Source of the DNA: Marivibrio sp040218065
GTDB lineage: Bacteria; Pseudomonadota; Alphaproteobacteria; UBA8366; Aestuariispiraceae
Assembly: GCF_040218065.1 (NCBI RefSeq)
Contig: NZ_JAVJQE010000013.1
Location: forward strand, 434,001 to 498,000
Length of the DNA stretch: 64,000 bases
Direction of reading: 5' to 3'
Below are positions 10,721-19,184 of this stretch, one piece after another (the first letter of the stretch is position 1; each line of letters opens with the position of its first letter). The translations under genes were made by a program, and so were the position numbers. The notes beneath the pieces were generated by a model. It had not been told where the DNA came from, searched no databases, and saw only the letters and a program-made list of their open reading frames with translations.

Positions 10721-11500
10721 ATGACCGCGATCGATTTCACCCACTGGCGCCGTCACTCCGCAATGAGCGATCCCGGCGCGCACCGAAGCGCCCTGAAGGC
10801 CGCCTGCGGCGACGGCGCGCCGTCGACGCTGGTGCGGGTGGCCCAAGGGCTGCTGCTGCACGATTGGGCGGGGTCGCGCCTGTACGGTCCGCCGCCGGCG
10901 CACGTCCTCGACGCCGACCGAACCACGCTTCCGACGGCGCAGCGGCTGGAGCGCATCCTTGCGGCCGATCCGCGACCGCTCGATCAACCGCGCGCGCCGT
11001 TCGATCGATCAGTGGGAACCTGCCGGGACATGGCGCTGCTGGTCACGGCGCTGGCGCGCTCGGCGGGCCGCGCCGCCCGGGTGCGATGCGGCTTCGCGGC
11101 CTACCTCGCCCCGGGCTTCTGGGAAGATCATTGGATCTGCGAAATCGAAGACCAGGGCGCATGGCGGCGGCTGGACGCGCAACTCGACGCCGCACATCGC
11201 GCCGCGCTGGCGACCTCCTTCGATCCAAGCGAACTGCCGCCGGAAACCTTTCTCGACGGCCCGGAGGCGTGGCGGCGCATCCGATGCGGGGCGGCAAAGC
11301 CCGCCCTCTTCCGGCATGGCGAGGAGGCCGTGGGCGCTTGGTTCGTCCGGGTCAATCTCGCCCGCGACCAGTTAGCGCGCACGGACCGGCTGGTCTCGGA
11401 GTGGGATCGCTGGCGATGCGCCGCCTGGCTGCGGCGCCTCGACGCGCGCGCCGAGGCGGAGGCCGACCGCTGGGCGGCGGAGACCGAGGGACGCGGCTAA
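10721..11500 (+). CDS. Transglutaminase-like (papain-fold) protein, antisense within the flagellar operon
   Basis: The 259-residue protein has the transglutaminase core: a Cys-His-Asp triad at Cys101 (VGTCRDMALLVTALARSAG), His137 (FWEDHWICEIE) and Asp152 (WRRLDAQLD), with the usual ARVRCGF segment between. No signal peptide or membrane segment is seen, so it is probably cytoplasmic. Such domains act as proteases or amidases/acyl transferases in bacteria; the substrate is unknown. The start ATG 10721 is chosen because the open frame upstream is the antisense shadow of flhB/fliR. The gene lies on the plus strand between fliR and fliQ, both on the minus strand, and its last 4 bp overlap the 3' end of fliQ. 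Whether it is linked to motility is unclear. Confidence 0.85.
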   Translation: MTAIDFTHWRRHSAMSDPGAHRSALKAACGDGAPSTLVRVAQGLLLHDWAGSRLYGPPPAHVLDADRTTLPTAQRLERILAADPRPLDQPRAPFDRSVGTCRDMALLVTALARSAGRAARVRCGFAAYLAPGFWEDHWICEIEDQGAWRRLDAQLDAAHRAALATSFDPSELPPETFLDGPEAWRRIRCGAAKPALFRHGEEAVGAWFVRVNLARDQLARTDRLVSEWDRWRCAAWLRRLDARAEAEADRWAAETEGRG

Positions 11501-11763
11501 TTGATCGCCACGATCCGGTCGGCGACGACCTGCATCAGGCCTTCCATCTGCTGCAGCATGAAGGGAAGCAAAAGCAACATCGACAGGAAGACCACGATGA
11601 TCTTCGGGACGAAGGTCAGCGTGATCTCCTGGATCTGCGTCAAGGCCTGAAAGACCGCCACCGTAAGGCCGACGGCAAGACCGACCAACATGATCGGGCT
11701 GGAGACCAGCAGGAGGATGTAGATCGCCTCCCGCGCGAAATCGAGAACCTGTTCGGCGTTCAT
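11497..11763 (-). CDS. fliQ: Flagellar biosynthesis protein FliQ
   Basis: FliQ is the small two-helix subunit of the FliPQR export channel. The 88-residue length is exactly that of the family. Two membrane helices are evident (about residues 13-40 and 50-72), separated by the conserved TQIQEITLTFVPKI loop. It follows fliE by 63 bp. Its stop overlaps the end of the convergent transglutaminase-like gene. Confidence 0.96.
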   Translation of the reverse strand: MNAEQVLDFAREAIYILLLVSSPIMLVGLAVGLTVAVFQALTQIQEITLTFVPKIIVVFLSMLLLLPFMLQQMEGLMQVVADRIVAIN

Positions 11764-11826
11764 CGCAAGCCCGCCTCCTGGCGCGGCGGATCGGGGTCGG
11801 CCGCACCGCCGTCAAAACGCACCGCC

Positions 11827-12162
11827 TCAGATCGGCATGCGCAGGATTTCCTGGTAAGCGGATATGATTCGGTCGCGCACCGCCACCACGGTCTGCAACG
11901 TCGCCTCCGCCTCGCTGACGGCGGTCACCACCTCCTGCACGCTGGCCTTGCCGGCGACCGCGTCCATGCCGAGCTGCTCGGCGTTGCGGTTGGCGTCGAT
12001 GGCGTCCTGTGCGGCCGTGCGCACCATGTCGACGAAGCGCGAGCCGGGGCCGGCCTCCTCGCCGCCGATCGGCGTCGGGGCCGTTCCCGGCGCAAGGCCG
12101 AGCGGCTGACCGACCGCAGCATTGCGGTAGGCGGCGGCGGCGTTCATCGGGTCGAGGGCCAT
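11827..12162 (-). CDS. fliE: Flagellar hook-basal body protein FliE
   Basis: FliE links the MS ring to the proximal rod and is an early export substrate. The 111-residue protein has a variable N terminus (Ala/Pro/Gly-rich) and the family C-terminal helix, with KASVQEVVTAVSEAEATLQ followed by VAVRDRIISAYQEILRMPI. It lies after flgC, the usual flgB-flgC-fliE order, with a 77-bp gap. Confidence 0.96.
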   Translation of the reverse strand: MALDPMNAAAAYRNAAVGQPLGLAPGTAPTPIGGEEAGPGSRFVDMVRTAAQDAIDANRNAEQLGMDAVAGKASVQEVVTAVSEAEATLQTVVAVRDRIISAYQEILRMPI

Positions 12163-12239
12163 AGCCTTTTCTGCTCCCGCTTCAGACGCGATCCTAGACC
12201 TCGTCTGTATAGCGCAAGCGCGCTCCCAAGTCTAACCCG

Positions 12240-12653
12240 TCAGCGCAGCAGGTTGACCGTCTGCGACAACATGGTCTTGGTGGTTTCGATGACTTGCAGG
12301 TTGGCGCGATAGCTTCGGTTCGCTTCGCGCATGTCCGTCATTTCGATCAGCGAATTGACGTTGGGCGTCTTGACGTAGCCGGTCTCGTCGGCGGCCGGGT
12401 GCGCCGGGTCGAAGCGCAGGCCGAACGCGCCGTCGTCCTCGCCGACCTCGTTCACCCGCACCACGTCGGCGTTCAGCGCGCGGTCCATCTCGTTGGCGAA
12501 GGTCACGACCTTGCGGCGGTAGGGATCGCCGCCGGGGGTGTTGGCGGTGGAGTCGGCGTTGGCGAGGTTTTCGGAAATCACCTTGATGCGCACGCCCTGC
12601 GCGCGCATGCCCGAGCCGGCGATGAACATGGTGGCTTTGAGATCGTCCATCAT
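12240..12653 (-). CDS. flgC: Flagellar proximal rod protein FlgC
   Basis: FlgC forms part of the proximal rod. The 137-residue product begins with the rod/hook N-terminal motif (SGMRAQGVRIKVISENLANA) and ends with the matching C-terminal helix (EMTDMREANRSYRANLQVIETTKTM in sense; shown from SLIEMTDMREANRSY onward). The conserved YRRKVVTF segment sits between. It follows flgB by 45 bp in the flgB-flgC-fliE operon. Confidence 0.97.
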   Translation of the reverse strand: MMDDLKATMFIAGSGMRAQGVRIKVISENLANADSTANTPGGDPYRRKVVTFANEMDRALNADVVRVNEVGEDDGAFGLRFDPAHPAADETGYVKTPNVNSLIEMTDMREANRSYRANLQVIETTKTMLSQTVNLLR

Positions 12654-12698
12654 GGGTCTCTCTCCTGATGTCTCGAATTGCTATCCCGGGCGCGCCGA

Positions 12699-13112
12699 TC
12701 AGCCGCCGCCGCCGCCGCGGCCCAAGGCCATGCGGTAGAGACCCATGTACTTACGGTACATGTTGGTGGCGAATTCGTAGTCGCCGGCGGTCTGGCTCAT
12801 CTTCATCATCTGCTCTTCCAGCACCACTTGGTTGCCCGCCGGCGCCGTCTCGTACGGCGTGCGCTCGCGGGCGGTGCGGAAGGTTTCCGCGTCGCCGGGG
12901 CTCGCGATGTGGCTGGCGCTGGTGCGGGCCAGCTTCAACTGACCTTGCTGATTGCGCATCGCCCGTTCGAAATCGATCGGTTCGATGTCCATCGCTCGGT
13001 AGCCGGGCGTGTCGGCGTTGGCGATGTTCTGACCGATAACCCGCTGACGCTGGGTCAGCCAGTCCATCTGATGAGTCAGCATGCCGACGATAGGGGTGTC
13101 GCCGATGGCCAT
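12699..13112 (-). CDS. flgB: Flagellar proximal rod protein FlgB
   Basis: FlgB is the most proximal rod subunit. With ATG 13112 (MAIGDTPIVGMLTHQMDWL) it has 137 residues, the normal length. The open frame extends to 13226, but that 38-residue extension is Arg-rich and crosses the sigma-54 promoter, so it is rejected. The conserved RVIGQNIANADTPGYRA motif is at residues 24-40, and the C-terminal helix contains YEFATNMYRKYMGLYRMALG. It is the first gene of the minus-strand operon flgB-flgC-fliE-fliQ-fliR-flhB-cckA. Confidence 0.96.
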   Translation of the reverse strand: MAIGDTPIVGMLTHQMDWLTQRQRVIGQNIANADTPGYRAMDIEPIDFERAMRNQQGQLKLARTSASHIASPGDAETFRTARERTPYETAPAGNQVVLEEQMMKMSQTAGDYEFATNMYRKYMGLYRMALGRGGGGG

Positions 13113-13210
13113 GACGGCCCTCCTCTCTCCTCGCTGTCGTCGGCGCCGGCTAAAGGCCTCTCCCAAAGCCCCGTGCGGCCGGCGCCGCCTCTCTCCTCGC
13201 AGCAAGTAAA

Positions 13211-13225
13211 GCAACCAGCGTGCCA
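13211..13225 (-). promoter_or_regulatory. Sigma-54 promoter of the flgB operon
   Basis: On the minus strand the sequence reads TGGCACG-CTGG-TTGC, a perfect match to the -24/-12 consensus TGGCACG-N4-TTGC. It lies about 100 bp upstream of the flgB start, leaving a ~90-base leader. Confidence 0.85.
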
Positions 13226-13333
13226 AGACCGGGTCGCGGCCGCTTCGCCCTCGGAAAGTGTTGGCCCGTTAACCCTTTGGCCTTAGCTTGAGAACGAGGG
13301 GCGGGGATTGCGGAGCGATGACAGGCGGCGCAC

Positions 13334-13771
13334 ATGGTCGAACGCTCGAAACTCGGCAAATCCGACCGACCGAAGGCGACGCCGGCGGCGGCGCAGGGCG
13401 ACGCGCCAGGCGCCGCGGACCCGAACCGCAAGGCGGTGGCGCTCGCCTACAAGCCGGACACGGCGGACAGCGCCCCTGTGGTCAGCGCCTCGGGTCGGGG
13501 CGCGCTCGCCGAGCGCATCGTGGAGGCCGCACGCGAGGCCGGCGTGCCGATCCAAGAGGACCCGGATCTGGTCGAGCTCCTCGCCGCCACGGAGGTGGGC
13601 GAGGAGATTCCGGTTGAAGCCTTCATCGCCGTCGCCGAGATCCTGCGCTACGTCTATCAGGCGAACGGACGAACCGCGCCGCAGCCCTCCCGCGCCGGGC
13701 GGGATGCGGCCGTTTCGACCGACTCGCCTTCCTCTTCCGAGCGAACCGACGTCCCTGACGGAACGGTGTGA
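13334..13771 (+). CDS. Stand-alone FlhB C-terminal domain (FhlB-like export regulator)
   Basis: The 145-residue protein aligns by eye with the part of FlhB after its NPTH cleavage site: AVALAYKPDTADSAPVVSAS parallels AVALQYDPEEMEAPKLVAKG of FlhB at 8786-9862, and both continue with an ERI-type helix, a GVPIQEDPDL / DIPLIENPPL strand and a V(E/P)xEEI helix ending in ILRYVY / IISYVF. There are no membrane helices and no NPTH motif, so it cannot autocleave. Such small FlhB homologues are known in several flagellated bacteria and may replace or compete with the cleaved FlhB C-domain. It is transcribed away from flgB and starts a plus-strand group with fliO-fliP. Confidence 0.85.
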   Translation: MVERSKLGKSDRPKATPAAAQGDAPGAADPNRKAVALAYKPDTADSAPVVSASGRGALAERIVEAAREAGVPIQEDPDLVELLAATEVGEEIPVEAFIAVAEILRYVYQANGRTAPQPSRAGRDAAVSTDSPSSSERTDVPDGTV

Positions 13772-13920
13772 CGCAAGGACGCGCCTGCGCGCCCTTTTAA
13801 GGCTGCACAGCGCGCGAATCGTGGCAGCGTCCCGCTGACGCCGGCCCGGCGCGCGACGCCCGTCAGGCGGACGCGTCGGCCGACGCCCTTCAGACCAACC
13901 CGACAGCGCGGAGCCGTGTG

Positions 13921-14220
13921 ATGAGCAGGAATGAGGTGGAAGCAGGTCTCCAGGCCCTGGCGGACGAGGCGGCCGCAGCGCGCGAGGCGTTGGCGCGCGG
14001 CGAGGACGACATCGGTCTTGAGAATGTCGGACCGCGCATCGAACGACTGGTTAAAGCGGCGATGCAACTGCCGCCGGAGGACGTGGCCGCGCTGCAGCCT
14101 TTGATGTCGCGCGTGCGCGACGATCTGCAAGGGGTCTCCGACCTGCTGGGCGAGGCGATCGAGGCTGAAAACGACGCCGCCAACGACGACGAGGCCTCCG
14201 ACAACGGGGCGGATCGCTAA
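13921..14220 (+). CDS. Small acidic helical protein in the fliO-fliP group
   Basis: The 99-residue protein (from ATG 13921; GTG 13918 is directly before it in frame) is predominantly alpha-helical, strongly acidic at the C terminus (EAENDAANDDEASDNGADR) and has no signal peptide or membrane helix. It follows the FlhB-like gene by 149 bp and precedes fliO by 39 bp. Size, charge and position suit a flagellar chaperone (FliT/FlgN-like), but I see no family motif, so the function is unassigned. Confidence 0.7.
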   Translation: MSRNEVEAGLQALADEAAAAREALARGEDDIGLENVGPRIERLVKAAMQLPPEDVAALQPLMSRVRDDLQGVSDLLGEAIEAENDAANDDEASDNGADR

Positions 14221-14259
14221 ATGACGCTGCGGCGAGGCGGCTGACGGGCGAAACGAGCC

Positions 14260-14664
14260 ATGGATCTAGGCGGCTATCTGCAATTCCTGCTCGCGCTCGC
14301 CTTCGTGCTCGGCCTGATCCTGCTGAGCGCGGCGGCTCTGCGTCGCTTCGGACCCGGAATGCAGGGAATGCGTCGCCACAGCGGCGGGCGCCGGCTGGAG
14401 GTTCTGGAGGTTCTGCCGCTGGACGGGCGCCGCCGCCTGGTGATGGTGCGGCGCGACGAACGCGCCCATCTTCTGCTGCTGGGCGCCAATGACGATCGGG
14501 TGGTGGAGAGCGGCTTCGACGCCGACGCGCCGGGCGCCGGGCGCATCGGCCCGCTGCGAGAAGGCGCGGAGGCGGGCGGCCCGCCCCCGGACGCGCCGAG
14601 CAATCCGACGGAGGCGCGCTTCAAGCGGCTCGTCTCGCGCCTCAGCGGGGGCGAGGGCTCATGA
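14260..14664 (+). CDS. fliO: Flagellar biosynthesis protein FliO
   Basis: FliO is a single-span membrane protein that helps FliP assemble in the export gate. The 134-residue product has one N-terminal membrane helix (YLQFLLALAFVLGLILLSAA, residues 5-24) followed by the FliO cytoplasmic fold, with RRLEVLEVLPLDGRRRLVMV and a typical DERAHLLLLG strand. The C-terminal tail is Pro/Gly-rich. The stop overlaps the fliP start by 4 bp (ATGA), as in most bacteria. Confidence 0.93.
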   Translation: MDLGGYLQFLLALAFVLGLILLSAAALRRFGPGMQGMRRHSGGRRLEVLEVLPLDGRRRLVMVRRDERAHLLLLGANDDRVVESGFDADAPGAGRIGPLREGAEAGGPPPDAPSNPTEARFKRLVSRLSGGEGS

Positions 14665-15416
14665 CCGCGCGGCGGCTCGCGCTCGGCGTCGGGGCCGCGC
14701 TGGTCGGCGCGGGCGCGCTCGCGCTGCTCGCCGGCCCGGCGGCGGCGCAGTCGATCAACATCGACCTCGGCGAAGGCGGCACCGTGACCGGGCGGCTCGT
14801 GCAGCTGGTCGCGCTCGTCACGGTGCTGTCGCTGGCGCCGAGCCTGCTGGTGATGGTGACCAGCTTCACGCGTCTGGTCGTCGTCTTCTCGATCCTGCGC
14901 ACCGCGCTCGGCGCGCAGCAGACGCCGCCCAACGCGGTGCTGATCTCGCTGGCGCTGTTCCTGACTTTCTTCATCATGCAGCCGACGCTGGAGCAGGTCT
15001 ATGTCGAGGGGATAGAGCCGCTGATCAACGAGGAGATCACCGAGGCCGAGGCCTACGAACGCTCGGTCGGGCCGATGCGCGAATTCATGCTGCGCCACAC
15101 GCGCGAGCAGGATCTGACGCTGTTCATGGACATCGGCGGCATCGAGGCGGTGGAGGACCCGAGCGAGACCCCGCTGCGCGCGCTGATCCCGGCCTTCATG
15201 ATCTCGGAGCTGAAGCGGGCGTTCGAGATCGGCTTCCTGCTGTTCGTGCCCTTCCTGGTGATCGACCTCGTCGTCGCCTCGGTGCTGATGTCGATGGGCA
15301 TGATGATGCTGCCGCCGGTGATGATCTCGCTGCCCTTCAAGCTGATCTTCTTCGTCCTCGTCGACGGCTGGTACATGGTCGTCGGCTCGCTGGTGCAGAG
15401 CTTCAATCCGGTCTAG
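14661..15416 (+). CDS. fliP: Flagellar export gate protein FliP
   Basis: FliP is the main subunit of the FliPQR export channel in the inner membrane. The 251-residue protein has a cleavable signal peptide (to about AAAQS, residue 30) as is usual for FliP. Conserved segments include MVTSFTRLVVVFSILRTALG, PPNAVLISLALFLTFFIM and the C-terminal LIPAFMISELKRAFEIGFL and FLVIDLVVASVLMSMGMMM. It ends the plus-strand group. Confidence 0.97.
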   Translation: MTARRLALGVGAALVGAGALALLAGPAAAQSINIDLGEGGTVTGRLVQLVALVTVLSLAPSLLVMVTSFTRLVVVFSILRTALGAQQTPPNAVLISLALFLTFFIMQPTLEQVYVEGIEPLINEEITEAEAYERSVGPMREFMLRHTREQDLTLFMDIGGIEAVEDPSETPLRALIPAFMISELKRAFEIGFLLFVPFLVIDLVVASVLMSMGMMMLPPVMISLPFKLIFFVLVDGWYMVVGSLVQSFNPV

Positions 15417-15531
15417 GCGGCGGTTCAGGGGCGGAGTCCGTCTGGCGGAGCACCCCTTTGCGGCGAAGCATGCCGTCGCGGGCCGCCTGTCGGCCGCCCC
15501 GGGGTCTCGCCGTCCTCGCGCCGCCGTCGAG

Positions 15532-15566
15532 TTCCCGGCTCTGCGCTACGCTGCGGCCGGGATGAC
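15532..15566. repeat. REP-like palindromic element
   Basis: Within the 219-bp gap between fliP and the TPR gene, TTCCCGGCTCTGCGCTACGC is followed directly by TGCGGCCGGGATGAC, an imperfect palindrome (CCCGGC...GCCGGG). This layout resembles palindromic elements often dispersed in alphaproteobacterial chromosomes. No gene is seen in the gap. Confidence 0.5.
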
Positions 15567-15635
15567 GTCCTTGCCTTTTTCGCCGGAAACCTTTTCGGAC
15601 AATGCGCGAGCGCCCGAGCGCGCCTCTCTTGGTCC

Positions 15636-18600
15636 CTACCCCTGGGGCTGATCCGCCGGGTCGGGCGGCGGGGCGAGGAGCTTGTCGCGGTATTCCTCCA
15701 GGAAGGCGTTGAAGCCGTCGCCGGAGGCGAGGCGGGCGACGGTGGCGCTCAGATCCTGGGTTCCGCCGGTCTCCGGCTCCGTCGTGATGAAGTCGAAGAC
15801 GCCGGCCAGCTCGCTGTTCGCCATGGCGTCGCCCCAGATCTCCTCGATATCCTGAAGGCCGCGGCGGTCGTCGTCGAAGTAAAGCGCGACGGCCCAGTTC
15901 ACTACATGACGGGCGCGCTCCAGGTCGACCCCCTCGCCCGGATTGTCAGGCGGGTCGCCGGCCAGGCGCTGCAGCACCTTGGCGACCTCCGACCAGTCCT
16001 CTGCGTCCCAGAAGATGTCGCGGCGCAGCAGGTCGGCCTCGCGGCTGGTGTCGCCGGCTAGCAGCTTGATCGCCTCCGCCTCGTCGCCCAACTCGAAATT
16101 GGCCTTCGCGCGGATCCGGCGCCGATCGGCCTGCAGCGCCTCGGGCAGGCCGATGATGGCCGTCCTGTTCAGCGCGTCGAGCGCCTGGGTCGGCTTGTCG
16201 TCGAGCAGCCGGATCAAAGCCAGCTTCGCGCCGACGCGCGCGCGCTCGTCCCCCTGCAGGCGGAACTCCACTTGCTGCTCCAGCACGCGCGCCGCCCGCT
16301 CCAGCAGGTCGACCGCGACGAGCCGATCGGCGAGATTCTCGATCATCCGATCGCCGTCCGGGCCTGCGGGCGTCAGTTCCCGGAATTCGTCGTAAAGCGC
16401 CAACGCGCGCAACGGCGGCAGTTCGTCCGCCTCACCGTCCAGGTAGAGACGGCGGAAGATGTCCTCCATCCGGGCGGCGATCTCTTCGGAGACGGGATCC
16501 TCGGGAAAATAGGAGACGGCCGTGCGGTAGGCGCCCAGCCCGTTGAAATAGTCGTTCTCCTCCAGATAGAGCTCGCCGAGCCGGCGCAGCACCATCAGCT
16601 CGAACCGGTCGCCGCGCCACTGGAAGCGCAGATCCTCGAGCCGATCGATCGCCTCCTCCCGGCTCACCTCACCTTGCTGCAGGCCGAGATTGATCAACGC
16701 CTGCTCCGAGCGCACGGCGTTCTTCGTGTCGGGCCCCTCGGCCAAATCGCGCCAAATGTCGGTGGCCTGCTCGAAGTCGGTGCGGGCGGCCGCGACCCGG
16801 GCCTGATGGTAGCGCAGATCGCCGAACTGCCCGCGCGTCAGGTTTTCCGATTCCTCGTCCAAATGATTGATCCAACTGGTGGCCGTGCGCAGGTCGCGAT
16901 TGGCGAGCGCGGCCTCGACCCGCAAAATCCCCAACTCGCCCTTGATCGGATAGGGATAGCGGCGCAGCAAGCTTTCGCCGTTGCGGAAGCGATCGTGCGC
17001 CTCCTTGTAGCGCCCCAGCCGGGCGAGCGTCGCGCCGCGCCACAATGCGCTTTCCGCGAAACCGTCGAGCCGCGGGTCGGACCAGTCGCTTTGCGCGCGC
17101 TCCAAATCGCGGGCCAGCACGGCCGCCGCGGCGCGCAGCGCCCGGAACTCGGCGCCCTCGGCGCGCTCCGGCGCAGCGTCGGCGACGACGTTGAGGACGC
17201 CCAGCGCCTCGGGCCCGTAGTCGCGCGCCAGATAGAAGCGCGCGATGTCCAGTCGCGCGTCGTTGATCTTGCTCTCCGGCACTTCGGTGACGGTGCGGTA
17301 GAGGGCTTGGCGCGACTCGACATACTCTCCCGGCTCGCCGCGTTTCCAGCGCTCGAAATTGAACAGCCGATTGGCGCTGAGCGCCGGACCCTCCGAGACC
17401 GGCGTTTCCGGAGAAACGGCGGAGATATGGAGCCCGTCCGGGCTGAACAACTGGTAGCCGTCGAAGTGCCGGTCGAGACGGACGTAGTCCGCGCGCGTCG
17501 CGACCGCAACGCCCTGGGCGGTCGGCAGCAGATCGAACTCCGGATAGCGCCGCAGCCCGTCCATCCCGTGGCCCGAGCCCTTGTAGGTCGCGACTTTCAG
17601 CATGTCGCCGACATCGGGATCGGGGACCGTGATGATGCGCGCCGGCTCCTCGGTCGGAAACAGCAGCACCGGGCCCTGGTCGGCCGTCGCCTCGGCGCGG
17701 ATTTCGACCTGGCGGCGCGGGCTCTGCGGCGCCTTGCGCAAATCGATCACCCAGTCAAACCCTTCACGCCGGGCGGTCGGATTCAAGGAGCGGTCGGGCA
17801 CGTTCATGCGCACCACGGTGGCGCCGGTTACCGGCAGCTGCTCGATCCGCTCCACCATCGGCTCGCCCATCTGGCGCATCGGCGCGAGGTCGATCGGCGC
17901 GCGGATGTCGAAGAATATCCAGATGTCGTCGGCGCGCCGGAAGGCGGCCGCGCCGACCGGTTCCGGCCATTGGAACGAGAAGCTGACGAGCGCCGGCCCC
18001 TTGTCCTCGCTCAGCCGATCGTCCTGATTGCGGCGGAGGGTCAGCGCGCCCTCGGCCATCGCTTCGGCCGCCGCGGCGTCCTCGGCGGCGCGGAGCGCAC
18101 GCTCCTCGTCGCTCAATCCGTCGTCGGGCGCCGCCTCTTCCGCCGCCTCGGTCGGTTCGGCCTCGGCCCCGGACTCGGCCCCGGACTCGAGAGAAGGCGA
18201 GGGCGAGGGCGAGGGCGAGGGCTCGGGCTCAGGCTCGACGGTCTCCGCGTCCGGCTCGGCCTCGCGCGCGGGGGCTTGCTCGGGCGCGGGATCGGGCTCC
18301 GGGGTCGCGGCCGTTCGCTCTGGGTCCGTCGTCGGAGCCTCCGGTTCGGGCTGCGGCGCCTGGGCGACCGGTTCGGGCGCCGCCGCGTCAGCTTCCGGCG
18401 TCACCGTCAGAACGACCGCGCCGTCGGCTTCGCTCGCCGTGCGGAAGACCGCCCCCTCGGCGAGCGTCAGGAAGACGCTGGTCGCGCCCGCTTCGCTGCG
18501 GACCTCCGGATCGCTCAGCGTCGCCGGCAAGGCGCCGGCGAGCGCCAAGCGATCAATCGCCGCCGGCCGGTCGAACGAGAGACGCAGGCGTCGGCCGTCG

Positions 18601-19184
18601 AGCGCCGTCTCCACCGCGGCCGGCACGGGCCAGTCAAAGATCACCCGATGGCCGCCGTCGGGTCCAGGTTCGACCGAAACGGGCACCAACGCGGTCGGGC
18701 GCGGCGCGCTCGCCGGTTCTTCCTGCGAGGCCGGGGCCGGCGGCGGGGCGGAGGGCGGGTCGGCGCTCGCCCCCTGGGCGACCTCCGACGGCCCCTCCGT
18801 CGGACGCAGATCGACCACGACGGCGGGTCCGTTGCGGAAGCTTTCGACCCGAACCGTTCGGGCCAAATCGAAGCGCGCCTCGCGTCCGCCGGCGGCGACG
18901 CGCCCTGCGCTGAGATAGGCCGGCAGCCGCTCGACCGCCGCGGAGACGTCGCTCGACAACGGTTCGGCGAAACTCAGGACCAGCGTCTCGCCGTCGAGCG
19001 CAACCCCGTACTCCACCGTCCGGGGCCAATCGAAGACGATGCGGCCGAAATCCGAATGCTGCCAGGCGCGCGCGCGGACCTCGGTCTGCGCCGACGCAGC
19101 GCCCAGGGCGGCGCCCATAAGCGCCAACGCCAGCGCCAGGGTCGAGATCATCCGGCGCGCCGTCACGTCACTGACCGTCCGCAT
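15636..19184 (-). CDS. Giant periplasmic protein with AMIN-like repeats and a TPR solenoid, motility-linked
   Basis: The 1182-residue protein begins with a signal peptide ending near AASAQ (residue 33). The N-terminal third has three AMIN-like beta modules, each with an FDWP/FQWP core: DFGRIVFDWPRTVEYGVALD, GGHRVIFDWPVPAAVETALD and VSFSFQWPEPVGAAAFRRAD. A Pro/Glu/Ser-rich linker (about residues 265-370, with PSPSPSPS) separates the first two from the third. From about residue 640 onward the sequence is helical and TPR-like. The gene follows the MotB gene and overlaps it by 17 bp; GTG 19166 and ATG 19151 are alternative starts that shorten the signal-peptide n-region. AMIN domains bind peptidoglycan or secretin-type partners, so a periplasmic motor-associated scaffold (like rhizobial MotC) is inferred, not shown. 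Confidence 0.85.
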   Translation of the reverse strand: MRTVSDVTARRMISTLALALALMGAALGAASAQTEVRARAWQHSDFGRIVFDWPRTVEYGVALDGETLVLSFAEPLSSDVSAAVERLPAYLSAGRVAAGGREARFDLARTVRVESFRNGPAVVVDLRPTEGPSEVAQGASADPPSAPPPAPASQEEPASAPRPTALVPVSVEPGPDGGHRVIFDWPVPAAVETALDGRRLRLSFDRPAAIDRLALAGALPATLSDPEVRSEAGATSVFLTLAEGAVFRTASEADGAVVLTVTPEADAAAPEPVAQAPQPEPEAPTTDPERTAATPEPDPAPEQAPAREAEPDAETVEPEPEPSPSPSPSPSLESGAESGAEAEPTEAAEEAAPDDGLSDEERALRAAEDAAAAEAMAEGALTLRRNQDDRLSEDKGPALVSFSFQWPEPVGAAAFRRADDIWIFFDIRAPIDLAPMRQMGEPMVERIEQLPVTGATVVRMNVPDRSLNPTARREGFDWVIDLRKAPQSPRRQVEIRAEATADQGPVLLFPTEEPARIITVPDPDVGDMLKVATYKGSGHGMDGLRRYPEFDLLPTAQGVAVATRADYVRLDRHFDGYQLFSPDGLHISAVSPETPVSEGPALSANRLFNFERWKRGEPGEYVESRQALYRTVTEVPESKINDARLDIARFYLARDYGPEALGVLNVVADAAPERAEGAEFRALRAAAAVLARDLERAQSDWSDPRLDGFAESALWRGATLARLGRYKEAHDRFRNGESLLRRYPYPIKGELGILRVEAALANRDLRTATSWINHLDEESENLTRGQFGDLRYHQARVAAARTDFEQATDIWRDLAEGPDTKNAVRSEQALINLGLQQGEVSREEAIDRLEDLRFQWRGDRFELMVLRRLGELYLEENDYFNGLGAYRTAVSYFPEDPVSEEIAARMEDIFRRLYLDGEADELPPLRALALYDEFRELTPAGPDGDRMIENLADRLVAVDLLERAARVLEQQVEFRLQGDERARVGAKLALIRLLDDKPTQALDALNRTAIIGLPEALQADRRRIRAKANFELGDEAEAIKLLAGDTSREADLLRRDIFWDAEDWSEVAKVLQRLAGDPPDNPGEGVDLERARHVVNWAVALYFDDDRRGLQDIEEIWGDAMANSELAGVFDFITTEPETGGTQDLSATVARLASGDGFNAFLEEYRDKLLAPPPDPADQPQG

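Noticed and set aside
13112..13226. Longer FlgB N terminus
   Set aside because: The extension overlaps the sigma-54 promoter and is unlike any rod protein.
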